Part shown: piece after piece, positions 45,790 to 54,954 of the stretch | How positions within the stretch are numbered: position 1 is the first letter of the stretch | How the letters are laid out: each line of letters starts with the position of its first letter | Assembly (NCBI GenBank): GCA_036825195.1 | Contig: DAISYQ010000007.1 | Coordinates: 1-64,000 of the forward strand | DNA from: UBA2210 sp036825195 | GTDB taxonomy: Bacteria > Desulfobacterota > Syntrophia > Syntrophales > UBA2210 | Direction: 5' to 3' | DNA length: 64,000 nt | Notes under the pieces: model-generated | Told to the model about the DNA's origin: nothing | The model's database searches: none | Seen by the model: only the letters and a program-made list of their open reading frames with translations | Translations under genes and position numbers: made by a program

Positions 45790-46718
45790 ATTCCCAGATC
45801 AAGGCCTTCCAGATATCCTTCTTGCTGCATGGCTTGGTTGTTGCCCTTGCCGTCATGTTCAGCACCTTCACGGTTCCCTATAAAAGGACGTTTGTTGTCG
45901 ATTTCGACCTGGTCCGACCGGCACCTGATGTGAAGGGCGTCAATCTGTCGGCTCCGGTTCCGATGACTGAAAATCAGCTTCTCGAACCTGAAAATAGGTC
46001 TCTGGCCGAAAAAAAAGAACCGTCACGACCGCCGGAAGCAGTATCTCAGATAGTTCCCACTTCTGATGTTGCTCAGGTCAAAAAGCCGATGCCGGTAATG
46101 AAGAAAAAGCTTATCGAACCCAAGGCATCACAGCCCGTCATGAAGCAGGAACCGCTTCTGCTGCCGCAAGAAAAACCCCGGATAGTACCTGACCCTGCCC
46201 TTGCGCCTGTGTCCGTCGTCCCTCCCGCGGCCGATCTCCCCGATGTGCAGAAACCGGATAGCCCAGCGGTTGAGCCGGCGATGCCCGATCATGTACAGAC
46301 GATCACAGAAGACCCTGTCGGAGTCGCAAATATTTCAAAGAACATAGCAGAAAAGGGCATCGACGTGTACAAAACCGGAGAAGCGGAAAAGAGAACGGAC
46401 ATGGCAGGCGGTGCGATTGGGGGTAGGGAAGCCGCTGATCGAAGGTATGTCAACGACCACTTTGCCTATATCCGGAATAAGATCCTTAGAAATGTTACCT
46501 ATCCCGATGCGGCAAGAAGGATGGGGTGGCAGGGAAGGGTGATTCTTTCCTTTATCATCATGGCCGATGGGTCCGTACGAGCGTTGGAGGTTGTGCAAAG
46601 CTCTGGCTTTGCCATGCTGGACAGGAATGCCGTCGAGGCCGTCCATGACACGGCGCCCTTTCCCAGACCGCCCTGTGAAGCCCGGCTGGTGATTCCTGTC
46701 AGTTATCAACTGAAGTGA
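45786..46718 (+). CDS. tonB: TonB energy-transducing protein
   Basis: 310 residues. One N-terminal membrane helix (FQISFLLHGLVVALAVMF) is followed by a long proline/lysine/glutamate-rich stretch (about 40-180) able to cross the periplasm, and a C-terminal TonB domain (about 220-310) with YPDAARRMGWQGRVILSFII and VQSSGFAMLDRNAVEAV. It is dedicated to this operon, which carries its own motor genes. Its start overlaps the exbD stop by 4 bp. Confidence 0.93.
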   Translation: MNSQIKAFQISFLLHGLVVALAVMFSTFTVPYKRTFVVDFDLVRPAPDVKGVNLSAPVPMTENQLLEPENRSLAEKKEPSRPPEAVSQIVPTSDVAQVKKPMPVMKKKLIEPKASQPVMKQEPLLLPQEKPRIVPDPALAPVSVVPPAADLPDVQKPDSPAVEPAMPDHVQTITEDPVGVANISKNIAEKGIDVYKTGEAEKRTDMAGGAIGGREAADRRYVNDHFAYIRNKILRNVTYPDAARRMGWQGRVILSFIIMADGSVRALEVVQSSGFAMLDRNAVEAVHDTAPFPRPPCEARLVIPVSYQLK

Positions 46719-46818
46719 CCGGCTGTTTGAAACGGACAGAGTCATGCGGAATATAGGGTATGAGCACCATAAATTCCATTCGTGGAAACCATATGTGAGA
46801 AAGGTATGAAAGAAGACA

Positions 46819-47418
46819 ATGAATGACGAATTAGATTTTGAAACATGCATCGAGGTGGCAAAGGAGTTTCATGGGAGTCGCTGTGCCGGAACCATCATCG
46901 GCACACGGATGGCCATTCTGGGTCTGAAGGAGATCGGCATCGACGATCCAAGGGGTGCCGACAGGAAAAACATCGTCGTCTATGTGGAAATGGACAGGTG
47001 TCCGAGTGACGCGATCCTGGCCGTAACCGGTTGTCATCCGGGCAAACGGACCATGAAAATCCTCGATCTCGGCAAGATGGCGGCGACCTTCGTCAACCTG
47101 AAGACGGGCAAGGCTGTCCGCGTCTGTGCAAAAAACAGGGACGGCAACCGGGTGCTGACGAGGGAAGAGATCGAGAAGTCGCCCCATACGGAGGAATATG
47201 CCATGCTGCCTCTGGAAGACCTTTTCGAGACCAGAGAAGTCCGTGTCGATCTCAAGCCTGAAGATCTGCCGGGGAAGCCGCTCCGCATCGTCACCTGCGA
47301 AATCTGCGGCGAACAAGTGATGGATATGCGACATGAGCAAGTTGATGGAAGGATCCTTTGCCGTCCCTGTGCGGCAGGAAGAAACTATTATTCCAATATC
47401 GGGGAAGAGAGGCCATGA
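46819..47418 (+). CDS. FmdE-family protein with C-terminal zinc finger
   Basis: 199 residues. The FmdE domain (about 1-140) shows FHGSRCAGTIIGTRMA and MDRCPSDAILAVTGCHPG, with the conserved histidine and cysteines. A four-cysteine zinc finger of the DksA/TraR type follows at about 155-190 (CEICGEQ...GRILCRPC). FmdE was named from formylmethanofuran dehydrogenase operons, but its role in bacteria is unknown; proteins with this layout are thought to bind metal. It lies inside a TonB/ABC uptake operon and overlaps the methyltransferase gene by 4 bp, so it probably handles the imported metal or chelate in the cytoplasm (inference). Confidence 0.88.
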   Translation: MNDELDFETCIEVAKEFHGSRCAGTIIGTRMAILGLKEIGIDDPRGADRKNIVVYVEMDRCPSDAILAVTGCHPGKRTMKILDLGKMAATFVNLKTGKAVRVCAKNRDGNRVLTREEIEKSPHTEEYAMLPLEDLFETREVRVDLKPEDLPGKPLRIVTCEICGEQVMDMRHEQVDGRILCRPCAAGRNYYSNIGEERP

Positions 47419-48290
47419 ATTCTGGAGACGACATACGGGAAAATCAACAGGAACGAGAGCGCTGTTTACGGGACGATATCCTTGATGTGAAGGAGATTGA
47501 CTGGGACCATGTCTGGCGGAGTCGACTTGCAAGATCCAGTTCAACCAGACGGGATGCGCGATTCTGGAACGGACGGGCGTCCTCCTTTGCGAAATCCTCC
47601 ACGGAAAAGGCTTTTGCCGACCAGTTTCTTGCCATCATGAAACCAGAAACCCACTGGCATGTGCTGGATATGGGGTGCGGGAGCGGCGCCCTGGCCATTC
47701 CTATGGCGAAACGGGTCTCTCACGTCACGGCGGTCGATTTTTCCGATGCGATGCTGAACCAGGTTCATAGGCAATGTGCGGATGAAAAGATCCGCAACAT
47801 AACAACCGTTCTCGGCCGATGGGAAGACGATTGGGAGGAGCTCGGCATCGAAACATGTGATGTGGCCGTAGCCTCCCGCTCTCTGATGATCGATGATTTG
47901 CGTACCTGTATTCTGAAGTGCAATGAAATTGCGCGTAAACGTGTTTACATCGTCACGGTTGCCGGAGATGGACCTCATAACCGCCGGATCTTTGATGCCG
48001 TCGGCCGGCCTTTTGTTCCCAATCCCGATTACATCTATAACTACAATATGCTCTACCAGATGGGGATTTATGCGAATGTGGCGTTCATTGAAGAAAAACG
48101 CGTCAGGACGTACCGTGATGCGGACGATGCCATTGCATCGATGCGCTGGATGTTTGATGAATTAAATGACCGGGAGGAGGCAAAGCTTGCCGCCTTTTTC
48201 CAGAAACACTTTGTTTTTCGTGACGGCTCATGGAGGCTCCCCCATGACACCGTAATCCGGTGGGCCGTTATCTGGTGGGAGAAAAAGTAG
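47415..48290 (+). CDS. Class I SAM-dependent methyltransferase
   Basis: 291 residues. Motif I is VLDMGCGSGALAIPMAKRV, followed by the acidic strand VTAVDFSDAML. The first 75 residues are polar and charged. The acceptor is unknown. Its ATG overlaps the fmdE-like stop (ATGA), and the permease gene starts two bases after its stop, so it clearly belongs to the uptake operon. It could modify a chelator or the imported cofactor. Confidence 0.87.
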   Translation: MNSGDDIRENQQERERCLRDDILDVKEIDWDHVWRSRLARSSSTRRDARFWNGRASSFAKSSTEKAFADQFLAIMKPETHWHVLDMGCGSGALAIPMAKRVSHVTAVDFSDAMLNQVHRQCADEKIRNITTVLGRWEDDWEELGIETCDVAVASRSLMIDDLRTCILKCNEIARKRVYIVTVAGDGPHNRRIFDAVGRPFVPNPDYIYNYNMLYQMGIYANVAFIEEKRVRTYRDADDAIASMRWMFDELNDREEAKLAAFFQKHFVFRDGSWRLPHDTVIRWAVIWWEKK

Positions 48291-48291
48291 A

Positions 48292-49308
48292 ATGAAACTG
48301 AAAAAGAGCCTGTTCCCGATCTTGTTCGCAATTTTCGTAATCACGGCCGGTTTTTCGTTGACCCTGGGCAAATACCCGGTAAGCATTGCGGATATGGTCA
48401 GGTTTTTTCTTTATAGGGCTTTTCACGTGGGTATCATGAACGCCGAGGTCTGCAATCTTTTCGGGAGCATTTTCTTTGATATCCGCCTACCCCGTATTCT
48501 GGCGGCGGCCCTCATCGGATCGTCCCTTTCCGTATCGGGTGCCGCCTTTCAAGCGATGTTTGTCAACCCTCTCGTTTCTCCGGGGCTCCTCGGCGTCCTT
48601 GCGGGAGCTTCCTTCGGAGCGGCCCTGTCCATGGTATTCTGCACAAGCTGGTTTACCGTTCAGATATGCACGTTTCTTTTTGGCCTTTTTGCCGTCCTGA
48701 TCGCCGTCGGAATTGCCAAGATGCACAAAGGCAATACCATTCTGCTCCTTGTCCTGGGTGGTGTTATCAGCGGCGCGTTTTTTACTTCCCTGTTGTCAGT
48801 CATCAAGTACATCGCCGATCCTTACAACCAGTTACCCGCCATCGTCCAGTGGCTCATGGGAGGATTATCCCTTGTGGATTATCGTACGCTGCTGATCGCT
48901 GGCATTCCCCAGGTGGCAAGCATTATTCTCATTACCCTTTTTTCCGGATATCTTAACGCGCTCAGTATGGGGGACGAGGAGGCGCGGGCGCTCGGCATTT
49001 CCGTGGAGAGAATACGGATGTTTCTCATATTTCTGGCAACGGTAATGAGTGCCCTCACGGTTGTTCTGGCGGGGATGATCGGTTGGGTAGGCCTCATCAT
49101 TCCGCATATTGCGCGGATGCTGGTGGGTCCCGACAACAAGATACTCGTGCCCGCCTGTGCCTTCATAGGGGCGGTGTATCTGATCGTTGTGGATGATGTT
49201 TCACGGATGCTCTTCAATGTGGAAATTCCCATTGGGATCACCACGTCACTTATCGGCATACCATTCTTTATCATTATTTTACGGCAGGCGAAAAAGGGAT
49301 GGAATTGA
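48292..49308 (+). CDS. FecCD/BtuC-family ABC permease
   Basis: 338 residues with about ten membrane helices. Family motifs are RLPRILAAALIGSSLSVSGA, NPLVSPGLLGVLAGASFGAA and GWVGLIIPHIARMLVGPDN near the C-terminus. It is the inner-membrane channel for siderophores, heme, corrinoids or metal chelates. It overlaps the ATPase gene by 10 bp. Confidence 0.94.
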   Translation: MKLKKSLFPILFAIFVITAGFSLTLGKYPVSIADMVRFFLYRAFHVGIMNAEVCNLFGSIFFDIRLPRILAAALIGSSLSVSGAAFQAMFVNPLVSPGLLGVLAGASFGAALSMVFCTSWFTVQICTFLFGLFAVLIAVGIAKMHKGNTILLLVLGGVISGAFFTSLLSVIKYIADPYNQLPAIVQWLMGGLSLVDYRTLLIAGIPQVASIILITLFSGYLNALSMGDEEARALGISVERIRMFLIFLATVMSALTVVLAGMIGWVGLIIPHIARMLVGPDNKILVPACAFIGAVYLIVVDDVSRMLFNVEIPIGITTSLIGIPFFIIILRQAKKGWN

Positions 49309-50177
49309 AACCGTTGATCAGAGTTGAAGAGATGTCTTTTGGCTATGCCGAAAAGATGGTACTGCACTATATCAACCTGTCTGTTGAGGCTGGTGAGATC
49401 GTTACATTGCTCGGACCAAACGGGTGCGGAAAGAGTACGCTCATCAAACTCATGCTCGGTCTCCTCCGCCCGGCCAGTGGTCGCATTTCTTTTGAAGGCG
49501 AGAATATCGCACGGCTGGACACCAAATCCCTCGCCCGGAAGATTGCCTATGTGCCGCAGACACATAAAATATCTTTCCCCTATACGGTCAGAGATGTCGT
49601 ACTCATGGGGAGAATACCTCACAAAATGTTCTTTTTCCGGTACTCCGGAGATGATAGGAACATTGTCGATGATGCCCTTGAAAGGCTCTCTATCTCTCAC
49701 CTGGCAAACAGGGCGTACACGGAAATCAGCGGCGGAGAGCGGCAACTCACGCTTATTGCGCGGGCCCTTGCCCAGGGAGCGCGGACGTTCATGATGGACG
49801 AACCGGCCAGCGGTCTCGATTACGGCAATCAATTGCGGCTCCTCGATCAGATCATCAAGCTTTCACGGGAGGGATACACCTTCATCAAATCGACCCATTC
49901 TCCGGAGCATGCCCTCTGGATAGCGGACCGCGCCGTCATGATAAAGAACGGGACCATCGTAGCGGACGGCAGATGCGATGATGTAATCAGTAGTGAGACT
50001 CTCCTTCGTCTCTATAATGCCAGGGTCAATGTGTTACAGTTCAATGGCTCTTTCAGGGTTTGCGTTCCTCAGACGATATGCGGCTGCACGAAGACCGGCT
50101 CTTTGCAGGGACAGACGCTTGCCCTCATGGCGGAGGAGGAAAGATACGACGATCAAAAGCGAAGCTGTTGTGTTTGA
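49299..50177 (+). CDS. FecE/BtuD-family ABC ATPase
   Basis: 292 residues. Walker A GPNGCGKST, the Q-loop in IAYVPQTHKISFPYTVRDVV, signature ISGGERQLTLIARAL and Walker B TFMMDEPASGLD are all present. About 45 residues beyond the usual end contain three cysteines (VCVPQTICGCTKTG), which is odd for the family and may sense a metal (inference). It drives uptake through the permease encoded just upstream. Confidence 0.93.
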   Translation: MELKPLIRVEEMSFGYAEKMVLHYINLSVEAGEIVTLLGPNGCGKSTLIKLMLGLLRPASGRISFEGENIARLDTKSLARKIAYVPQTHKISFPYTVRDVVLMGRIPHKMFFFRYSGDDRNIVDDALERLSISHLANRAYTEISGGERQLTLIARALAQGARTFMMDEPASGLDYGNQLRLLDQIIKLSREGYTFIKSTHSPEHALWIADRAVMIKNGTIVADGRCDDVISSETLLRLYNARVNVLQFNGSFRVCVPQTICGCTKTGSLQGQTLALMAEEERYDDQKRSCCV

Positions 50178-50233
50178 GTCAGCGGGCGAAAATGATGGCT
50201 CGCGGGAATAAAGATATTCTGTAAGGAGATGGT

Positions 50234-50995
50234 ATGGAACTGTTGAACAGTATACTGGAAGGTATCAAGGAAGATGCCCCCGTGGAGGCAGTGAGAATGG
50301 GGCTTCACTGGACTGCCGTGGTGAGCAGACGGTGCGGTCTGGCCTCGACCATGGGATCGGGGGGATGCAATCACGGAGAATCGGAAGGGATGGAAGGCTC
50401 TTTCACGGACATGACGGCCCTCGGGCTCGTGCGCTACTGCTTCGACGATTTTGCAGCTAACGCATCTCTGGGGCTTGCGACCGTCAACTCCCTTCTCACT
50501 ATAGACCCGGATAAATATTCCAATGTCGAAGGATTGCAGATTGTCAAAGACATGGGCAAAGGAAAGAACATCTCCGTCATTGGTCACTTCCCTCATCTGG
50601 ACGCGCTGGCCAGAGAAGCAAAGAATCTCTGGATCATAGAAAAACGTCCCAGACCCGGAGACTATCCGGAAGAAGAGGGGAGTGATCTTATTCCCCGGTC
50701 AGACATTGTCGTCATATCCAGCACCACGCTCATGAACGGTACCCTTTCCGGCATTCTCGGGCTGTGCAAGAAGGGGAGCGTCAAGATGTTGCTCGGTCCC
50801 ACCACACCCCTTTCCGACGTATTCTTCGATTACGGTATCGACATGCTTGCCGGAAGCGTGGTCACCGAAACGGATGTGGTACTGAAATCGGTCGGCGAAG
50901 GAGCTTCTTTCATGCAGATCAAGAAAAAGGGCGGTATGCGCTTTGTGACCATTATCAGGGACTATGATGACATTGTCCGCAGGCTTACTGCTTAA
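50234..50995 (+). CDS. DUF4213/DUF364 putative heavy-metal chelation protein
   Basis: 253 residues. The N-terminal part (about 1-85) matches the DUF4213 type (LHWTAVVSRRCGLASTMGSG). The rest is a DUF364 Rossmann-like domain (KNISVIGHFPHLDAL...IVVISSTTLMNGTL...LLGPTTPLSDVFFDYGIDMLAGS). The family is believed to bind metal ions but has no proven reaction. AAGGAG lies just before the ATG. It sits between the ATPase and the binding-protein gene. Confidence 0.88.
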   Translation: MELLNSILEGIKEDAPVEAVRMGLHWTAVVSRRCGLASTMGSGGCNHGESEGMEGSFTDMTALGLVRYCFDDFAANASLGLATVNSLLTIDPDKYSNVEGLQIVKDMGKGKNISVIGHFPHLDALAREAKNLWIIEKRPRPGDYPEEEGSDLIPRSDIVVISSTTLMNGTLSGILGLCKKGSVKMLLGPTTPLSDVFFDYGIDMLAGSVVTETDVVLKSVGEGASFMQIKKKGGMRFVTIIRDYDDIVRRLTA

Positions 50996-51010
50996 GAAGA
51001 ACGAAAGAAA

Positions 51011-52081
51011 ATGACAACGCGAAAGTTTCACCACAGATGGTCGTATATGGTGGCTGTTCTTGTTCTTGTGATGCTTACGCAGACGGGGCAATTACAGGGC
51101 AAGGAGATCACCGACATGTTCGGGCGGAAGTTTACCATTCCGGATCGACCCCAAAGGGTGTACAGCGCCTCGCCGCCGATGACTAATCTCCTCTATGCCA
51201 TTGATCCCACCATGCTGGCAGGGCTCACGGTCCCGGTGAGGGAGCGGGAAAAAAAATATCTGGATAAACGGATGCTGTCCCTGCCGGTACTTGGCGGCTG
51301 GTATGGCCAGGGAAATACGCCCAATATAGAGATGGTCCTGAAGACAAATCCCGAGATCATCATAATCCAGCAGTTCGGCTCCGCTTTCAACGCAAAAACG
51401 AACGAGAGGATAATGAAAGCTGTCCCCGCACCGGTTGTCAGTGTCAGTCTCACGACGGTTTCCGACTATCCTGAGGCGATCCTGTATCTTGGTCGGCTTC
51501 TGGGAAGAGAAACACGGGCAAAGGAATTGACCGCCTATGCTCAAGGGGCTATTGCCGACATGGAAACATATACCGCGGGCTTGCCGGAGACGACAAGGGT
51601 CTCCGTCTATTATGCCGAAGGCGTGGAAGGTCTCAACACGGACTGCGATGCATCCATACACGCCGAACTGATCAACCTGGCGGGAGGGCGCAATGTCCAC
51701 CGCTGCAAGGACCGGGACATGTTCGGCATGGAGAAGATTTCTCTTGAACAGGTGATGCTGTATGATCCTGACGTAATTCTTGTCTTTGAAGACGCTTTTT
51801 ACCACACCGTATTCAATGACCCCCGCTGGCAGGGGCTCAGGGCCGTGAAGAATAAACGGGTATATCAAATCCCCAATCAGCCCTTTAACTGGTTTGACCG
51901 CCCCCCTTCTTTCATGCGGTTGCTGGGCGTTAAATGGGTTGCAAGTCTCCTGTATCCGAACCGTTTCCGCATTGATATGGTGGGGGAAACTCAACAGTTT
52001 TTCAGACTTTTCCTCGGTGTCGACCTGACAGGCGATGAGGCGGAAAGGCTTATCGGTTATGAACGGAAATCGACCGATTGA
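51011..52081 (+). CDS. ABC transporter periplasmic binding protein, FecB/BtuF type
   Basis: 356 residues. A signal peptide (HHRWSYMVAVLVLVMLTQ) precedes KEITDMFGRKFTIPDRPQRVYS, the standard opening of class III binding proteins. The two lobes are joined by a long helix near 170-190. Loops such as SVYYAEGVEGLNTDCDASIHAEL are typical of the cobalamin/siderophore group. It hands ligand to the permease encoded upstream. The gene starts 15 bp after the DUF364 gene. Confidence 0.92.
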   Translation: MTTRKFHHRWSYMVAVLVLVMLTQTGQLQGKEITDMFGRKFTIPDRPQRVYSASPPMTNLLYAIDPTMLAGLTVPVREREKKYLDKRMLSLPVLGGWYGQGNTPNIEMVLKTNPEIIIIQQFGSAFNAKTNERIMKAVPAPVVSVSLTTVSDYPEAILYLGRLLGRETRAKELTAYAQGAIADMETYTAGLPETTRVSVYYAEGVEGLNTDCDASIHAELINLAGGRNVHRCKDRDMFGMEKISLEQVMLYDPDVILVFEDAFYHTVFNDPRWQGLRAVKNKRVYQIPNQPFNWFDRPPSFMRLLGVKWVASLLYPNRFRIDMVGETQQFFRLFLGVDLTGDEAERLIGYERKSTD

Positions 52082-52255
52082 CTCCGGGAGATACCCTATG
52101 CAGGACAGCCGTTATGAATGATCCTGTGAGAGGGCAGCGTGCGGGACGAAGGTTCACCGTTTATATTCCAACAGGAATAGATACTATGGGGAATGCCTCG
52201 GCCAGGATCTCCATTCACGCGATACAGCGACCGTGATCCATGGGGAGGACACATA

Positions 52256-53314
52256 ATGATGGCGATACACCCACGCATAAAAAAGATCTGTGTCCTTGCG
52301 CTGGTAATCTTTTTACTGTTTGCCGCTTCGTGCATATGCAAGGCGGCGCGCTCTGGGGAATATTGCGCCCCCTGGAAGTTTGCCGTAATCAGCGACACCC
52401 AGGGAGACAACCGTAAACAAGAGTATAAAACCTGTATTAACGATGCAGTCGTACGCGCCATTGCCGATGATCTTGTCAGGGAAAAGCCTGATCTTGTGCT
52501 CGTTGCGGGAGATCTCGTCAACGGATGGTTCCGCAATGGGGGAACCGATTACGATAGGCAATATGCAAACTGGAAAAACGTCATGATACCCGTTTATCGT
52601 ACCGGCATACGGGTCTATCCCATTCGCGGCAACCATGACAGCGGACCGGAGCGTCTGGCCTTGCCGCCTCTGCCCGCTCACCTTGAGCCGCCCCCCGATA
52701 CGGTCGTTCGGTTGAAAGAGACTTTCAGAAAACATTTTACGGAAACGTATATTCCGAAAAACGGACCCCTCGGGGAGGAGGGTCTTACCTACAGCTTTAC
52801 CCATAAGAATGCCTTTTTTGTGGGGCTTGATCAATATACCGATGGTCAGCACAGGGTAAACCAGGACTGGATTGAGGGACAGCTTGCCGGGAATCAGAGT
52901 CCCCACGTTTTTGTTTACGGCCATGAACCGGCGTTTGAGACCAATCACAGAGATAATCTCAGCTTCTACCCAAAAGAACGGGATGCCTTCTGGAATGCCA
53001 TAGGCCGAGCCGGTGGGAGGGTATACTTTTGCGGTCATGACCACTTCTATAACCGCGCCCTCATTCGGGACGATGCGGGTCATTCAATATATCAGATCAT
53101 TGCAGGCACGGGCGGAGGGGTCCTGCGAAAGTGGTCGGGACGGTATAGGGACGAAAGGGTGCAGGGGGAATATCACAACGGCGATCACCACGGGTATATC
53201 CTGGTCACGGTGGATGGGACAAAGGCGACGTTCACATGGAGAGCCTTGACGCGATCGCAAAGGGAGGATGTCTGGCAGTCCCTCGATACCTTTACCTGTG
53301 AACGTTTGGATTAG
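52256..53314 (+). CDS. Exported metallophosphoesterase
   Basis: 352 residues with an N-terminal signal (CVLALVIFLLFAASC) ending in a cysteine that could be lipidated. All calcineurin-type metal motifs are present: AVISDTQGDN, LVAGDLVNG, IRGNHDSG, YGHEPAFE and CGHDHFYNR. It hydrolyses a phosphate ester outside the cytoplasm. The ATG at 52256 follows GGGGAGG and is preferred to 52193. It is 174 bp after the binding protein, so it may be a separate unit or the last gene of the uptake operon. Confidence 0.88.
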   Translation: MMAIHPRIKKICVLALVIFLLFAASCICKAARSGEYCAPWKFAVISDTQGDNRKQEYKTCINDAVVRAIADDLVREKPDLVLVAGDLVNGWFRNGGTDYDRQYANWKNVMIPVYRTGIRVYPIRGNHDSGPERLALPPLPAHLEPPPDTVVRLKETFRKHFTETYIPKNGPLGEEGLTYSFTHKNAFFVGLDQYTDGQHRVNQDWIEGQLAGNQSPHVFVYGHEPAFETNHRDNLSFYPKERDAFWNAIGRAGGRVYFCGHDHFYNRALIRDDAGHSIYQIIAGTGGGVLRKWSGRYRDERVQGEYHNGDHHGYILVTVDGTKATFTWRALTRSQREDVWQSLDTFTCERLD

Positions 53315-53469
53315 GCCGCACGGCTTGTTATACGGTAGGCACCACAAGCCGGGATCAGGTTGTATCCTATATCTTACAAACGGAAAACATCCTTCAGTGA
53401 CCAAGAAACAGCAAGGGCACACAGGATATGGCTGCATAACGCGATACCCCACAAACGGGGCACACAGTA

Positions 53470-54186
53470 TCAGAACATTTCCACCTTCTTCAGAAATTCA
53501 TGAAAGCTGTCCGTCTCGGCCTGAAACGCCTCATCGTGGGTGAGTCCGTTCCTTTTTTCCATCAATTCTTTCATGGTGGACATGATATCCTGATTTACGG
53601 CACAGATGTCACAGGCGATCTCTTTCGCCCTGGGCAGCAGTGCCTCGGGAGCCACCACCTCATTGACAAGCCGGAGCCGAAGCGCGTCCTGTGCGGAGAT
53701 GGGTTTGCCGGTAAAGGAGATCTGTTTCGCCATCCTCAGACCCACGGCCTGCTGGAGGAGTTGCGTCATTCCCCATCCCGGATGAATCCCGATCTTTGCG
53801 TGGGAATCGATGAATCGGGCATTCTCCGAGGCGATGAGAAAATCGCAGTTCAGGGCGAGTTCGAACCCGCCGGTAATGGTATTGCCGTTGATCGCCCCGA
53901 TGATCGGCTTGTTGCAGGGCCGCAGCACGTCCGGAAAATCCTTTCCGTCACCCCGGGGATTGAGCAGATTATCCGTGCCGATCACGCTCAGATCGATGCC
54001 GGAACAGAACGACCTGCCCGCTCCCGTAATGATGGCGACCCGGATCTCATCGTTGTCGGCCACCTCGTCGACGTAATTATAGAGATTGATGAGCAGGTCC
54101 TGGCAGATGGCATTGTGCCGTTCAGGGCGGTTCAGGGTGATGAGGGCGACTCCGTCTTCCACTTCAAACAGTACGGTTTTTTCCAT
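53470..54186 (-). CDS. Crotonase-family protein lacking the usual glutamates
   Basis: 238 residues. The fold is clear (ALITLNRPERHNAICQDLL and INGNTITGGFELALNCDFLIA). At the two catalytic glutamate positions of enoyl-CoA hydratase it has alanine (SHAKIGIHPGWG) and glutamine (RMAKQISFTG). This 'HAKIGIHPGWG' group is widespread and of unproven activity. The last gene of the minus-strand acyl-CoA operon. GGAGG precedes the ATG. Confidence 0.85.
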   Translation of the reverse strand: MEKTVLFEVEDGVALITLNRPERHNAICQDLLINLYNYVDEVADNDEIRVAIITGAGRSFCSGIDLSVIGTDNLLNPRGDGKDFPDVLRPCNKPIIGAINGNTITGGFELALNCDFLIASENARFIDSHAKIGIHPGWGMTQLLQQAVGLRMAKQISFTGKPISAQDALRLRLVNEVVAPEALLPRAKEIACDICAVNQDIMSTMKELMEKRNGLTHDEAFQAETDSFHEFLKKVEMF

Positions 54187-54239
54187 GAATAACCTCCTTT
54201 TTTATGAGCAGCAAACTGTCAATCTCAAATCGTATGTGT

Positions 54240-54905
54240 TTACCTGTATGATAAAATCGGCCAACCCCGCTGACGGGCAATCGTTTCAAGAAGCGGCGAA
54301 GGTTCGACTGCGTGAGGATGGCCCACCAGCTCAAGGAGTGGAAGGTCGGAATGGCTGTCGCCGTAGGCGTACGATTCTTCAAGGTTCAGGCCGTACTCAC
54401 GGGCGATCTTCAGCGTAAATTCCTTTTTGTGTTCCCTGATGCAGACCGGCCACGTCGGCCTCCCTGTCAGAAGGCCGTCTTTCCCTTCTTCCAGGTCCGT
54501 ACACAGCAGCACGTCAAATCCCAGATCCTCCATGACGGGTTCGAGGAGATACCTGAGCGAGGCGGATATGAGGACCAGCAGATGTCCTCTCTCTTTATGA
54601 AATGCCACCCGAGAGAGTATGGCGGGGGCCAGGTGGGGCTGTAAATACTCCCGGTAAAAATTCTCGGAACCCTTCCGGAAGTCATCAAGCTTCCTTCCTT
54701 TGTAGAATGTCAGCATCACCCGTAACATCCGCTCTTCCGAAAGGATGCCCAGTTTATATAAAACATTGGCGATCAGGACTTTGAGCATGAAACCCGGCAG
54801 TATCATGCGGTTATCCCGCATCCACTGCATCGCCATTCTTCCGGTTTCCACCTCGACCAGCGTCTGATCAAAATCAAAAAACGCGGCGACCTTTGTGGTA
54901 TTCAT
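54240..54905 (-). CDS. HAD-IB family phosphatase (SerB-like)
   Basis: 221 residues. Nucleophile motif AFFDFDQTLVEVETG, motif II LVLISASLRYL, and motif III/IV AYGDSHSDLPLLELVGHP are present, as in phosphoserine phosphatase relatives. The cap of about 60 helical residues is between motifs I and II. Substrate unknown. It is in the operon between a crotonase and a MaoC gene, where a phosphatase is unexpected. Confidence 0.87.
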   Translation of the reverse strand: MNTTKVAAFFDFDQTLVEVETGRMAMQWMRDNRMILPGFMLKVLIANVLYKLGILSEERMLRVMLTFYKGRKLDDFRKGSENFYREYLQPHLAPAILSRVAFHKERGHLLVLISASLRYLLEPVMEDLGFDVLLCTDLEEGKDGLLTGRPTWPVCIREHKKEFTLKIAREYGLNLEESYAYGDSHSDLPLLELVGHPHAVEPSPLLETIARQRGWPILSYR

Positions 54906-54954
54906 GTATTCCTCGCGAGAATCAGGGCTCCCTTTTCATACGATGTCGGCACGT

